From: Anaeropeptidivorans aminofermentans
GTDB taxonomy: Bacteria > Bacillota > Clostridia > Lachnospirales > UBA5962
Reading direction: 5' to 3'
NCBI RefSeq assembly: GCF_940670685.1
Contig: NZ_OW711693.1
Coordinates: forward strand, 1-64,000
Length of the DNA stretch: 64,000 nucleotides
Part shown: in pieces, positions 35,660-44,053 of the stretch
Layout: every line of letters begins with the position of its first letter
How positions within the stretch are numbered: position 1 is the first letter of the stretch
The notes under the pieces: generated by a model
Database searches by the model: none
The model's input: the letters and a program-made list of their open reading frames with translations, nothing else
What the model was told of the DNA's origin: nothing
Program-made: the position numbers and the translations under genes

Positions 35660-36193
35660 ATAAGCTCCTCCTAACAATAAAATAGTAAATGCCTGATTTA
35701 AAATAAACCAATTTCTAAAGCAGATAATCTCCAAACAGGAAGGTCAAGTTTGTTTGCTGTATTTCTAATCAATCAAATGCTTTTTAAATATGAAACCGGT
35801 TTTATATTAAGCGAACTTAAAAATGATACAAGCGCAAGCTTATAAATGCTTTTTAAGTTTATTAACTTTAAATACTTATTTAAACTTTCTTTGGCTAAAC
35901 TTTATATATGTACTCAATAAACTCTGATAAAATTATAACCTATGTATACCTTAGACACAAGAAGAAACAGGTTGGTTTTTAAAACCTGTAAAGTAAAAAC
36001 CTGGCTTATGCAGGCCATAGTCTTTAATTGTTAAAATAAATTAAACACAGGCTTGAAAGTAAAAATTATACAGCATATAAAATTTATTATCAAGGTTAAT
36101 TATTCTGGAAATTATAATAGTCAAATGAATGATAGATACTAAGCAGACTTGAAAACTATTTTTGTTTTTAAGTTTAAAACGTTTTCCTTTAGT
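35660..36193. other. Leader of the ABC operon with an F fragment
   Basis: A shortened F copy lies at about 35812-35873 (AAGCGAACTTAAAAATGATACAAGC and TTTTTAAGTTTATTAACTTTA). No gene is seen. The promoter of the ABC operon must lie here but no clear -35/-10 pair stands out. Confidence 0.4.
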
Positions 36194-36434
36194 TATAGTA
36201 AATTTAAAGATAAACAGCAGCAAAGCCGTATATTCACACAGACTAAAAAATGTACCGCTTTTGAAGGAAATTCGTGTTTTTATACGAAGGGGACTTGAAA
36301 AAGAGCATAGACATAAGTCTATACCCCTTTTTTGAGTGAAGGATTTTTTATCGTTATCATACTTGTTTTTATTTGGTAAGGATAGACCTTCGGGGAATAG
36401 GATTTTGTTACTTCTTCATAATAAATTTACTATA
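36194..36434 (+). repeat. Family A element, long form carrying module F
   Basis: The 241-base copy has perfect TATAGTAAATTT / AAATTTACTATA ends. One arm carries an extra segment GAAGGGGACTTGAAAAAGAGC...TATCGTTATCATACTTG...TTGGTAAGGAT, a diverged module F. The left arm, apex and right end match ordinary A copies. Confidence 0.88.
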
Positions 36435-36474
36435 AAACTTCAGATAGCTTTAAATAAAGAGAGGGCGCTGCAAA

Positions 36475-36515
36475 ACATTATCGCCAAAATCATTATATGA
36501 TTTTGGCGATAATGT
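36475..36515. terminator. Strong palindrome after the cupin gene
   Basis: ACATTATCGCCAAAATCA / TGATTTTGGCGATAATGT is an 18-base perfect stem with a five-base loop. It lies 20 bases downstream of the cupin gene stop. The T run is weak. Confidence 0.75.
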
Positions 36516-36535
36516 CTCTCATTTAAAAACTGATT

Positions 36536-37024
36536 TTAGTAATGGGTCTCTTCTTCTTCCGCATCTTCTTTTGTTTCGTGGATAGTGCCATAGGGGTGGG
36601 CCGGCGGAGCGTAAATAGAGAAAAGTTTAATGGGGGTACCCTCTATATTATATATATTATGCCATATGCCTGCCGGTATCACTACCGCATAGTTTTTGTA
36701 TAATGTCGCCTGAAAATCAAAAACCTCACTTGAGTTTCCCATTCTTACAATGCACATTCCGTCCTCAATATACAAAAATTGGTCATGGTCCGGGTGCATC
36801 TCAACGCCGATATCGTCCCAAGGCTCTATGTTCATTAAGGTGATCTGTAAATTGTTACCTGTCCATAAGGTAGTTCGGAAGTTGGTGTTTCCAAGAACAG
36901 CTCTTTGCAGATTGACTGCAAAAGGCTCCGGGCCATAATCCAATATATAAGGAAGCTGAGCAGTAGAGTAATTTTTATTGTTTTGGCCTTTTATTTTTTT
37001 ATTAAACGGATTATTGAAATACAT
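36536..37024 (-). CDS. Cupin-domain protein
   Basis: The 162-residue single cupin carries the metal-binding residues H77 and H80, Q82, and H122 (motifs MHPDHDQFLYIEDG and PAGIWHNI). It is related to mannose-6-phosphate isomerase-like cupins. In Clostridia this family is often a small lone cupin of unknown substrate. It may bind a sugar or be spore-coat associated, but neither is proved. The acidic C-terminal tail EDAEEEETHY is characteristic. No operon partner is seen. Confidence 0.82.
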   Translation of the reverse strand: MYFNNPFNKKIKGQNNKNYSTAQLPYILDYGPEPFAVNLQRAVLGNTNFRTTLWTGNNLQITLMNIEPWDDIGVEMHPDHDQFLYIEDGMCIVRMGNSSEVFDFQATLYKNYAVVIPAGIWHNIYNIEGTPIKLFSIYAPPAHPYGTIHETKEDAEEEETHY

Positions 37025-37481
37025 GTCACTGCCCTTTCATATGATAATGTATTAATAATATATGTGAGGAATTTATTGAAAGTGAATGATACTTGAATTC
37101 CTATGAAACAATATCATTGTCCATTTATTTTTACCTTATTTTAAGCCTTCTTCCACCAAATAATTAAGCAAATTGACTATATTCTCTGCAGCCGCTTTGA
37201 AACTTCAAATAAAAGTCTGCTTTGCTATAAAAACAGGACTTCATCGTTAAAAATTCTCAAAAAATAACCTGTAGCTTTGACGCAAGGCATCAAAACTTTA
37301 TGCTCAGCATCTTTGCATAAAGCAAAATGCAAAGGCATACTGTTTCTGTGGGTTTCTCCTCGAATTATATTTTCTTACAAAATACCCCTTGGTTTGACCG
37401 TTTTCAAACATTGCTTAGCGAATCGTTTTGTTACTTCTTTATGAAAAACTTACTATGGCAAATGAAATGTAATAAGAAATT
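37025..37481. other. Intergenic region with a possible G element and an A fragment
   Basis: A degenerate family G copy lies at about 37199-37385 (AAAAGTCTGCTTTGCTATAAAAACAG to TTTTCTTACAAAATACC). A right-hand A fragment (TTTTGTTACTTCTTTATGAAAAACTTACTATG) is at about 37424-37457. No gene is seen. Confidence 0.45.
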
Positions 37482-37507
37482 AAAAAAGCCCTGAGAAACT
37501 TCAGGGC
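37482..37507 (-). terminator. Terminator of the YggS gene
   Basis: On the minus strand GCCCTGAAGTTTCTCAGGGC is followed by TTTTTTAA. It lies about 32 bases beyond the gene's stop. Confidence 0.9.
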
Positions 37508-37538
37508 CTGGACGTAATTAATATAAATTTAAGGCAAG

Positions 37539-38231
37539 TTATTCCTGATATACTCTTTTTCCGAAAAGCCCGGTCCCTATACGGACCATATTAGAGCCTT
37601 CTTCAATGGCTATTTCATAATCGTTTGTCATTCCCATGGAGAGGTACTCCATATGGATAGAGTGAGGGCTTTCTTTTGCATATTTGTCGTAAAGCGCTTT
37701 CATTGCACGGAAAAGAGGTCTGTTTTCCTCAGGATCTTCTTTAAAAGGGGCTATGCACATAAGTCCTTTAATGGATATATTAGATAAAAGAGAAATCTTT
37801 TCTATGGCTTTTTCCGCTTCTTCCAAGAAAAAGCCGTGTTTAGTTTCCTCGTTTCCTATATTTATTTCCACAAGGATATCAATGGTGATATCCCTTTTCT
37901 TAGCCTCTTTATTGATGTTTTCCGCAAGCTTTATACTGTCTACTGAATGGATAAGGAAAACCTGCCCGGCAATGTATTTAATTTTATTCGATTGAAGACT
38001 TCCGATTAAATGCCATTTTACATCGCCTTTTATTACTGGCATTTTTGATACAAGCTCTTGAACCTTATTTTCCCCCAGGTTTTTTACGCCTAAATCCACA
38101 AGGGTCTGTATATTTTCAGGGGCTATGGTTTTAGAAACACCTATTAATGTAATATCTTCGGGGCTTCTGCCGGAGACTTTTGCCGCTTTTTCTATATTTT
38201 CAAGTACCTTGTTAAGATTTTCCTTTATCAT
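37539..38231 (-). CDS. yggS: PLP homeostasis protein (YggS/YlmE, PLPBP)
   Basis: The 230-residue protein is a fold-type III PLP-binding protein of the alanine-racemase N-terminal type. The PLP lysine is K34 in GVSKT. Conserved HLIGSLQSNK and SMGMTNDYEIAI motifs are present. It keeps pyridoxal phosphate pools balanced and has no known enzyme activity of its own. The ATG has a modest AGAAGAAGAT ribosome site. In Bacillota it often sits with cell-division genes (ylm cluster), but here it is alone. Confidence 0.93.
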   Translation of the reverse strand: MIKENLNKVLENIEKAAKVSGRSPEDITLIGVSKTIAPENIQTLVDLGVKNLGENKVQELVSKMPVIKGDVKWHLIGSLQSNKIKYIAGQVFLIHSVDSIKLAENINKEAKKRDITIDILVEINIGNEETKHGFFLEEAEKAIEKISLLSNISIKGLMCIAPFKEDPEENRPLFRAMKALYDKYAKESPHSIHMEYLSMGMTNDYEIAIEEGSNMVRIGTGLFGKRVYQE

Positions 38232-38378
38232 TTCATCTTCTTCTTTCTGTAATATATCATAATTCGTGTATAAAGCTAAGCAGAGCTTAATTTATATAGA
38301 TTATACCATAAGCGCAAGCTTTGCTCATACATTTTCTAAAAGAAATGTACCCGCGGATAAGACCAGGCAGAGCTTGAT

Positions 38379-38552
38379 TTAATTATATGATTTTGTAAAT
38401 TGCTTTTATATTCATACATTTCCCTACGTGAAATGTATTCATAATAAAACCCAAACTTTGTTTGGTTAATTATATGATTTCGTAATTTTCTTTTATATTC
38501 ATACATTTCCCTACGTGAAATGTATTCATAATAAAACCCAAACTTTGTTTGG
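38379..38552 (+). repeat. Tandem 87-base repeat, two near-identical units
   Basis: Units 38379-38465 and 38466-38552 differ at only a few bases near their 5' ends. Each has the hairpin ATACATTT...AAATGTAT and ends AATAAAACCCAAACTTTGTTTGG. A third, worn unit seems to lie just upstream (CATACATTTTCTAAAAGAAATGTAC at about 38327-38350). They lie between the convergent ends of no genes; both flanking genes are on the minus strand. Confidence 0.85.
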
Positions 38553-38560
38553 GTTTTATT
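38530..38560. terminator. Rho-independent terminator at the end of the tandem repeat
   Basis: AATAAAACCCAAAC / GTTTGGGTTTTATT with a three-base loop works in both directions. The first unit contains only the left arm followed by GTTTGG, so this full stem exists once. Confidence 0.85.
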
Positions 38561-38621
38561 ATATTATATAGCAAATATATATGAATGAAAATAAATTTCA
38601 TCATAAGAGAGATATAAAAAT

Positions 38622-38652
38622 AAAAACAGGCAAAAGTCTCACCTGTTTTTTT
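38622..38652 (-). terminator. Terminator of the gene at 38664
   Basis: On the minus strand AAAAAAACAGG...CCTGTTTTTATTTTTATA forms a short stem with an eleven-base loop and a T-rich tail, 12 bases past the stop codon. Confidence 0.85.
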
Positions 38653-38663
38653 AAGTATATTTT

Positions 38664-39125
38664 TTATGCCTTGTTTTTATCAGCTTTTTTAGCGGCTTTC
38701 TCTTTTTCCTTTTTTGCTTTCTTTAAGGCCTTTAATTCCTCGTCTGTTTTCATGCCTTTCATTTCAGTAATATAGATACCGGCTAAATCCACTTTTACTG
38801 TTTTTTTAACAGGCAAGGCGTTAAAAACCTTTTTGTCGCATATTAAGGTGAGTATCTGAGGACCGATTTTGGCCTTAACGAGATACATTTTTAAAAATTT
38901 TGAGTATTTAGGCATTTGTTCTATTACGGATTTTGGAAGATTTGCATTTTGGACCTTATCTCTTTTTTTGTCAATAATAAAAAGAGTTACGGTCTGCCTC
39001 GTTCTTTCGATTATTTCCTGCTGTTCGCCCATTTTTTTATAGGCCCATTTATTAAGAAAATACAATATGCCTACTACCGCACCGACGATTAATACCAATA
39101 AAAGAATTATGTCGCCTAATGTCAA
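38664..39125 (-). CDS. Membrane-anchored protein of unknown function with a lysine-rich tail
   Basis: The 153-residue protein has one N-terminal transmembrane helix (about 6-25), then a soluble domain with TVTLFIIDKKRDKVQNANLPKSV and AGIYITEMKGMKTDEELKALKK. It ends in a Lys/Ala-rich tail. The start is a TTG at 39125 seven bases after GGGAGG; an ATG at 39161 lies upstream of that site. The family is conserved in Clostridia, function unknown. No operon partner is present. Confidence 0.72.
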   Translation of the reverse strand: MTLGDIILLLVLIVGAVVGILYFLNKWAYKKMGEQQEIIERTRQTVTLFIIDKKRDKVQNANLPKSVIEQMPKYSKFLKMYLVKAKIGPQILTLICDKKVFNALPVKKTVKVDLAGIYITEMKGMKTDEELKALKKAKKEKEKAAKKADKNKA

Positions 39126-39351
39126 GCTATCGCCTCCCACATACTTCATTGCTTTTAACATTGTACCATTGTTTTTGTTTTATGAAAAGAGCAAAATTGC
39201 CTTTGTTTATGATAAAACCCATAATCTTTCTCTATTTGCCGTATAAAAAGTATACCCTGCAGAAAAACTTTCTTTATTGAATAGACAGAATTTTTTTTAG
39301 ATTATTGGGCATACTTATTTAACTTTCAATATACTTTTTATTTTAATTTTA
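39126..39351. other. AT-rich intergenic spacer
   Basis: No gene or repeat is recognised before the family A copies that fill 39352-39951. Confidence 0.3.
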
Positions 39352-39489
39352 TATAATAAATTTCTCATAAAGAAGTAAGAAAAACTAATTTACAACAGAT
39401 TACAAAACACAGATTTTCTTAAGAAACAGCGTATTTTTGGGTCTGCGCAAATATATGGTTTTGTTACGGTTTAACTTTAAACTTCCCAT
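39352..39489 (-). repeat. Family A palindromic element
   Basis: It runs from TATAATAAATTTCTCATAAAG to AACTTTAAACTTCCCATA. The apex is TTTTCTTAAGAAA. The ends are somewhat worn. Confidence 0.75.
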
Positions 39490-39641
39490 AAGTTTTCTTA
39501 GGGCTTAATAGTAAACTTATTTAAATTTTCAAGGCTTTATTTATTAAGGATTTCTTTATGGAAAATTATTCTTTATGATGTTATTATAAAGGTAATAATA
39601 GATTATAACACTGTTTTTATTTATATATCTATTATTAAAGC

Positions 39642-39776
39642 AAATTTCTCATAAAGAAGTAATAAAAACCGGCTCTTATAGAGAGGAAACATGAAAATTA
39701 TTATATTAAGCTTTATTTAATCTGAAGCCGCTATCGGCTGGGTATTGCTTATGGTGTAAATCTTAATTTACTATAT
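39642..39776 (-). repeat. Family A element, worn copy
   Basis: The opening CAAATTTCTCATAAAGAAGTAATAAAAACCGG and the closing TTAATTTACTATA are A-like, but the centre has diverged. Confidence 0.5.
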
Positions 39777-39813
39777 GGACACAAAAGCACAGCTTTCCCT
39801 TGGAAAGGGTATA

Positions 39814-39951
39814 TATAGTAAATTTAAAGTTAATCAGTATAAAGCCCATATATTCACGCAGGCTTAAAAATGTACCGTTTCCGAAGGAAATTTGTGTTTT
39901 TGAGCCTGCTGGGAATAGGCTTCTGCTACTTCTTCATAATAAATTTTCTAT
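39814..39951 (+). repeat. Family A palindromic element
   Basis: It is 138 bases from TATAGTAAATTTAAAGTTA to AATAAATTTTCTAT. The arms CAGGCTTAAAAATG / TTTTTGAGCCTG pair, with apex TTTCCGAAGGAAA. It is a well-preserved copy. Confidence 0.88.
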
Positions 39952-39989
39952 CTTTTAGAAGATGTTAATACGGTTTTTGTTATTTTTGC

Positions 39990-40095
39990 TATATTTGACT
40001 CAATATGAAATAGTATCACTGTCAATTTGATTTTCTCTTATTTTAAGCCGTTTAAAGTCAAGTTTTTACTTCGGAATAAAAGCAAATTGACTATA
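39990..40095 (-). repeat. Family B palindromic element
   Basis: Inverted tail TATATTTGACTCAATATGAAATAG, then TCAATTTGATTTTCTC and AATAAAAGCAAATTGACTATA. It ends 38 bases before the pdaA start. Confidence 0.85.
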
Positions 40096-40133
40096 TAATC
40101 AAAAGAAAATAATTTTAGAAAGGATTGATTACT

Positions 40134-41243
40134 ATGAAACTTATAGGATACAAGCCTATTATGATTATATGTGCCGCAGCAATATTATTTGCAGGCTGTG
40201 AAGAGGCCGCTGAAAAGCCCGTTTCAGATAATTCCGAAACAGTGTTTCTTCAAGAGCCTAAGGCTTCTGAACAGGCAGAAATAAAAAAGGTGCTTGAAGC
40301 CCCTGTAACGCCTTCTCCTGAACCGACCCCCGAGCCTTCTTCTGAACTTCCCGAGAAGGCGGAAGAAGAGCCTGCGGAAGAAGTACCCTCTGAAATGCCT
40401 TCCGAAACCCCCTCAGAAGCTCCGGTGATGCCGGATATAGCTTCTGCAGAAATTCAAAAAATTATAGTCGAAGCCCCTCAAGATGTGTCTTATCCGGAGC
40501 TTAATTTCGGTTCCCCTTATTTGCCGGACGGAAGCCTGAGCAATGATAAAAAAGGCTGGTATTTCGGCAGAAACACGACCCATACGCCGCCTACAGCCCA
40601 AGGGGATTTTGATATACGCCAGTTTGACGGATATTATCTTGGTGATGTTTCTCAAAAGGTGGTTTATCTTACCTTTGATGAAGGCTATGAAAACGGATAT
40701 ACGGAAAAAATCCTTGACGTATTAAAGGAAAAGGGCGTAACTGCTGCGTTCTTTGTGACAAAACCCTATATAATAGCAAACCCCGACCTTATTCAAAGAA
40801 TGGTTGACGAAGGCCATATCGTGGGCAATCATTCGGTAAGGCATAAATCCTGCCCAGATCTTACAGATGAGGAGCTTATGGCCGAATTAAACAATACTGC
40901 CGCCGCCTTTAAAGAGCTTACAGGTGTAGATATGCCGAATTATTTCCGTCCGCCTATGGGAGAATACAGTGCAAGGACTCTTAAAATAACTCAGGATTTG
41001 GGATATAAATCCATATTCTGGTCCTTTGCCTATAAAGACTGGGAAACAGACAAGCAGCCGGGCATAAGAGCTGCTTATGAAACGGTTATGAATGATTTGC
41101 ATAATGGCTCAATCATTCTTCTTCATGCCGTAAGCCAGTCTAATACAGAGGCAATGCCTTTTATTATAGACTCCATAAGAGAAAGCGGATATACCTTTAA
41201 AAGCCTTGACGAGCTTCCAGAATATGAAAAGCAAAATGACTGA
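40134..41243 (+). CDS. pdaA: PdaA-type polysaccharide deacetylase lipoprotein
   Basis: This enzyme family removes N-acetyl groups from peptidoglycan muramic acid to make muramic delta-lactam in the spore cortex. The 369-residue protein begins with a lipoprotein signal (lipobox LFAGC, C22) and a Pro/Glu-rich linker (about 45-105). The NodB domain carries TFDEGYENGYT at 180-190 with E in place of the second aspartate, the PdaA hallmark, and the metal histidines H233 and H237. RPPMGEYS and LLHAVS follow. The start at 40134 is ten bases after AAAGG; a TTG at 40125 is too close. Confidence 0.9.
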   Translation: MKLIGYKPIMIICAAAILFAGCEEAAEKPVSDNSETVFLQEPKASEQAEIKKVLEAPVTPSPEPTPEPSSELPEKAEEEPAEEVPSEMPSETPSEAPVMPDIASAEIQKIIVEAPQDVSYPELNFGSPYLPDGSLSNDKKGWYFGRNTTHTPPTAQGDFDIRQFDGYYLGDVSQKVVYLTFDEGYENGYTEKILDVLKEKGVTAAFFVTKPYIIANPDLIQRMVDEGHIVGNHSVRHKSCPDLTDEELMAELNNTAAAFKELTGVDMPNYFRPPMGEYSARTLKITQDLGYKSIFWSFAYKDWETDKQPGIRAAYETVMNDLHNGSIILLHAVSQSNTEAMPFIIDSIRESGYTFKSLDELPEYEKQND

Positions 41244-41279
41244 ACACAATTTTAACCTTTAACAGAATACAAATTTAAA

Positions 41280-41418
41280 TATGGTAAATTTATTATGAAG
41301 AAGTAACAAAAGCCTATTCCCGGCAGGCTCAAAAAAACGGATTTCCTTCGGAAACGGTATATTTTTAAGCCTGCGTGAATATACGGCTTTGTTATTCGTT
41401 AACTTTAAATTTACTATA
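41280..41418 (-). repeat. Family A palindromic element
   Basis: It is 139 bases from TATGGTAAATTTATTATG to AACTTTAAATTTACTATA. The arms CAGGCTCAAAAAAACGG / TTTTTAAGCCTG pair, with apex TTTCCTTCGGAAA. It lies 36 bases after pdaA. Confidence 0.88.
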
Positions 41419-41456
41419 AATATTTTCCAACTTTGGAGAAGGCCTCATATAATATG

Positions 41457-41486
41457 AATAAAATCAGGCGTTGCCTGATTTTATTC
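41457..41486. terminator. Rho-independent hairpin
   Basis: GAATAAAATCAGGC / GCCTGATTTTATTC is a 14-base perfect stem with a GTT loop, symmetrical. It lies 213 bases after the pdaA stop. Confidence 0.82.
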
Positions 41487-41548
41487 ACCGATATATTTCT
41501 TTCGGAAAATGTATAGGCGAAAACTACGGTCATCCTAAATATAAGCTT

Positions 41549-41650
41549 ATATTTGAATCAGGATGAAATAATAGCTTTGTCAATTTACGTTTACTTTATT
41601 TTAAGCTTTTAACTCAAATATTTACAGGTCATAAAAGTAAATTGACGATA
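41549..41650 (-). repeat. Family B element, GTAAA variant
   Basis: The inverted tail ATTTGAATCAGGATGAAATAATAG is followed by TCAATTTACGTTTACTTTATTTTAAG and AAAAGTAAATTGACGATA. The arm reads GTAAATTGAC, not GCAAATTGAC. Confidence 0.75.
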
Positions 41651-41754
41651 CATCAGGAAACGGCGTTTTTTTACCGTATATACTTTTATGCTTTAAGAAG
41701 TAATAATTTTACGGAATAAAAATGCTGTTTTTTTCTATAGTAAGAGCATTTTAA

Positions 41755-42000
41755 AAGGTCCTTTGGCAATTTACGTTTACTTTATTTTGCGCTGTATTAC
41801 AGCTGAATTCAAATGGAATAGGAGCATTGTCAAATGGAATAGGAAAAAGTTCAGACGGGATTACAATACCCTTTACGGTATTTTGCGAAGCAATTCTTAT
41901 TGTTTTCTCTTATTTTATACCTTCTTAGAACCAAATACCAAAAGTAATTTGACTATACAGAGGTTTATACAATGAGAATAAAAGTAAATTGACGATATAA
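41755..42000 (-). repeat. Overlapping B-type fragments
   Basis: At least two B pieces are intermixed: GCAATTTACGTTTACTTTATTTT at the left, a tail AATTCAAATGGAATAGGAGCATTGTCAAATGG, TTGTTTTCTCTTATTTTATACC near 41900 and AAGTAATTTGACTATA, then AAAAGTAAATTGACGATATA. The small open frame at 41763 lies within it and is not a gene. Confidence 0.6.
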
Positions 42001-42180
42001 ACAAAGGAAGAATGAATTATGGAACAGTAAAATAAATATAAAAAAGCAGCAAAAGCCGTATACTGAGCATAAGCAAAAGCATATTTTACTTATCCCCTAT
42101 AGGCTTTTGTTCGTTCATTGAGCTTATTTTGGAACTTAAGCCTTATTTGGCATAAATACTCATAGGTATAGGAGGTATGA

Positions 42181-43590
42181 ATGGAAGGTTTGAGAATAAA
42201 GCTGGATTATAACAATGTAATGAAGGAATTTACGGGAGAACACGGGCTTATACAAGAGAATTTTGAGAACTTATCAGAAAAAATAGAAAAAGCGAAAAAA
42301 CTGATAGAGGAAAAAAGAAAAAAAGGAATGCTTGAGTGGATGGAACTTCCCTATAGCCAAAGGGAAACGGCAAAGGAAATCATTCAATACGCCGAAGAAA
42401 AAAGGAAAGAAACAGAGGCCTTCATTATTCTTGGCATAGGGGGCTCGGCTCTTGGGCCTATGGCGGTTCAGCAGGCACTGAACCACCCCTATTACAACGA
42501 GCTTCCCAGAGAAAAAAGAGGCGGATTTCCAAGGCTTTACATAGCGGATAATATCGACCCTGAAAGGCTTACAGGGCTTTTTGACATTATAGAGCCGTCA
42601 AAATGCATATTTAATGTGATTTCAAAATCCGGAAGCACTTCTGAAACCATGAGCCAATTTATGATTATCAGAGAAATTATAAGAAAGGCCATAGGAGACG
42701 AAAAGCTAAAGGACCATATTGTTTTTACCACCAGCGGAGAAAAAGGCAGCCTTATAAAAATAGCCGAGGAAGAAGGCTATCGGGCATTTCTTATACCCGA
42801 AGGGGTGGGGGGAAGATTCTCCCAGCTAAGCCCTGTAGGGCTTTTGCCGGCCGCCTTCTGCGGAATAGATATCATGGAGCTTCTTCAGGGGGCAGCCTTT
42901 ATGGATACTGTCTGCAAAAATCAGAACGAATTTGAAAACCCCGCCTATATGTATGCCATCATAAGCTATCTTGTTATGGCGCAAGGGAAAAATATTTCCG
43001 TTTTAATGCCTTATTCCGACCAGCTGAAATACATAGCCGACTGGTATGTTCAGCTTTGGGCTGAATCCCTTGGTAAAAGGCTTGATAACGATGGAAAACA
43101 GGTCAATTTAGGCCCCACGCCTTTAAAAGCCCTTGGGGTAACGGACCAGCATTCCCAGCTTCAGCTTTTTGTGGAAGGGCCTTTTGATAAGCTGATTACC
43201 TTTATGGCTGTTAAAAACCATCAAAAGGATTTAATCATTCCGAAAATTTATGAAGATATCCCAAGCCTCGGCTTTCTTGGGGGGAAATCCTGTTCAAGCT
43301 TTATAAACACGCAAAAAACTGCGACGGAATACGCCCTCACAAAAGCCGGAAGAATCAATATGACTATAGAGCTTCCCGAGGTAAGCCCCTTTACCATAGG
43401 GCAGGTGCTTTTCTTTTTTGAGGTCGCTGTAAGCTTTATGGGAGAGCTTATGAATATAGACGCCTTTAACCAGCCGGGAGTAGAGGAAAGTAAAAACGCC
43501 TCCTACGCCATGTTTGGAAGGCCCGGCTATGAAGAAAAGAAAAAAGAGCTTGATGCAAAACCCCATAAGAAGGAAGAATACATTCTATAA
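42181..43590 (+). CDS. pgi: Glucose-6-phosphate isomerase
   Basis: The enzyme interconverts glucose-6-phosphate and fructose-6-phosphate. The 469-residue length is close to the Bacillus type. The SIS folds carry the sugar-phosphate motif SKSGSTSETMSQF and GVGGRFSQLSPVGLLP. A catalytic-type DQHSQLQLF block follows. AGGAGG precedes the ATG. It is alone, preceded by repeats and followed by a 463-base gap. Confidence 0.96.
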   Translation: MEGLRIKLDYNNVMKEFTGEHGLIQENFENLSEKIEKAKKLIEEKRKKGMLEWMELPYSQRETAKEIIQYAEEKRKETEAFIILGIGGSALGPMAVQQALNHPYYNELPREKRGGFPRLYIADNIDPERLTGLFDIIEPSKCIFNVISKSGSTSETMSQFMIIREIIRKAIGDEKLKDHIVFTTSGEKGSLIKIAEEEGYRAFLIPEGVGGRFSQLSPVGLLPAAFCGIDIMELLQGAAFMDTVCKNQNEFENPAYMYAIISYLVMAQGKNISVLMPYSDQLKYIADWYVQLWAESLGKRLDNDGKQVNLGPTPLKALGVTDQHSQLQLFVEGPFDKLITFMAVKNHQKDLIIPKIYEDIPSLGFLGGKSCSSFINTQKTATEYALTKAGRINMTIELPEVSPFTIGQVLFFFEVAVSFMGELMNIDAFNQPGVEESKNASYAMFGRPGYEEKKKELDAKPHKKEEYIL

Positions 43591-44053
43591 TGTGAAGTAT
43601 CAGACGCTAAGAGATTGATAGCATGTGTTGCAGGGGGGCATGGGCCTGTAAGATGTCTGCCACAGGAAAACATCTAAAGCCGAGCCTCTTGGATATATAC
43701 GCTAACACTTCCTATGGAATTTAGTATAGTCAAGTTTTGGAGGATGGTTTAAAGAAGCTGAAAGGCCTTGCTTTAAGCACTTATCCTATTTTTAAAAGTA
43801 AAGACAATACATCTTTGCTGAATAATTCAAACAATACAAGTCATTTAATGATATTTTTTGTTTAAGATATAGATTTATAAAGATATCAATTCGTGTTAAA
43901 ATTAAATTTTAAATCATCGTAATTCAACTTTGAAAGAGCATAAATAAACTTACGATAAAATTTAAAAACCTGTCATCTTTTGAAGCAGGCCTGTTTTACA
44001 GTGTAAGAAGCATACCTGAAATATTCGTTTATGTCTATAAAGGAGGATAAAGT
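43591..44053. other. Intergenic region with a G-rich block
   Basis: A G-rich segment at 43615-43660 (GTTGCAGGGGGGCATGGGCC, then GATGTCTGCCACAGGAAAACATC) is unlike the surrounding AT-rich DNA and could be a structured RNA, but I cannot match it to a family. A TATAGTCAAGTTTTGGAGG start at 43724 recalls 61470. AAAGGAGG precedes the next gene. Confidence 0.35.

Noticed and set aside
36041-36223. Open frame of 60 residues on the minus strand
   Set aside because: Its start lies in the A element end, like the XRE gene, but no recognisable protein follows and composition is random-like.
38420-38440. CTACGTGAAATG in the tandem repeat as a parS half site
   Set aside because: Only one half matches; it is better explained as the arm of the ATACATTT/AAATGTAT hairpin.
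41763-41975. Open frame of 70 residues
   Set aside because: It lies entirely within overlapping B-type repeat fragments, has no ribosome site and no plausible protein features.
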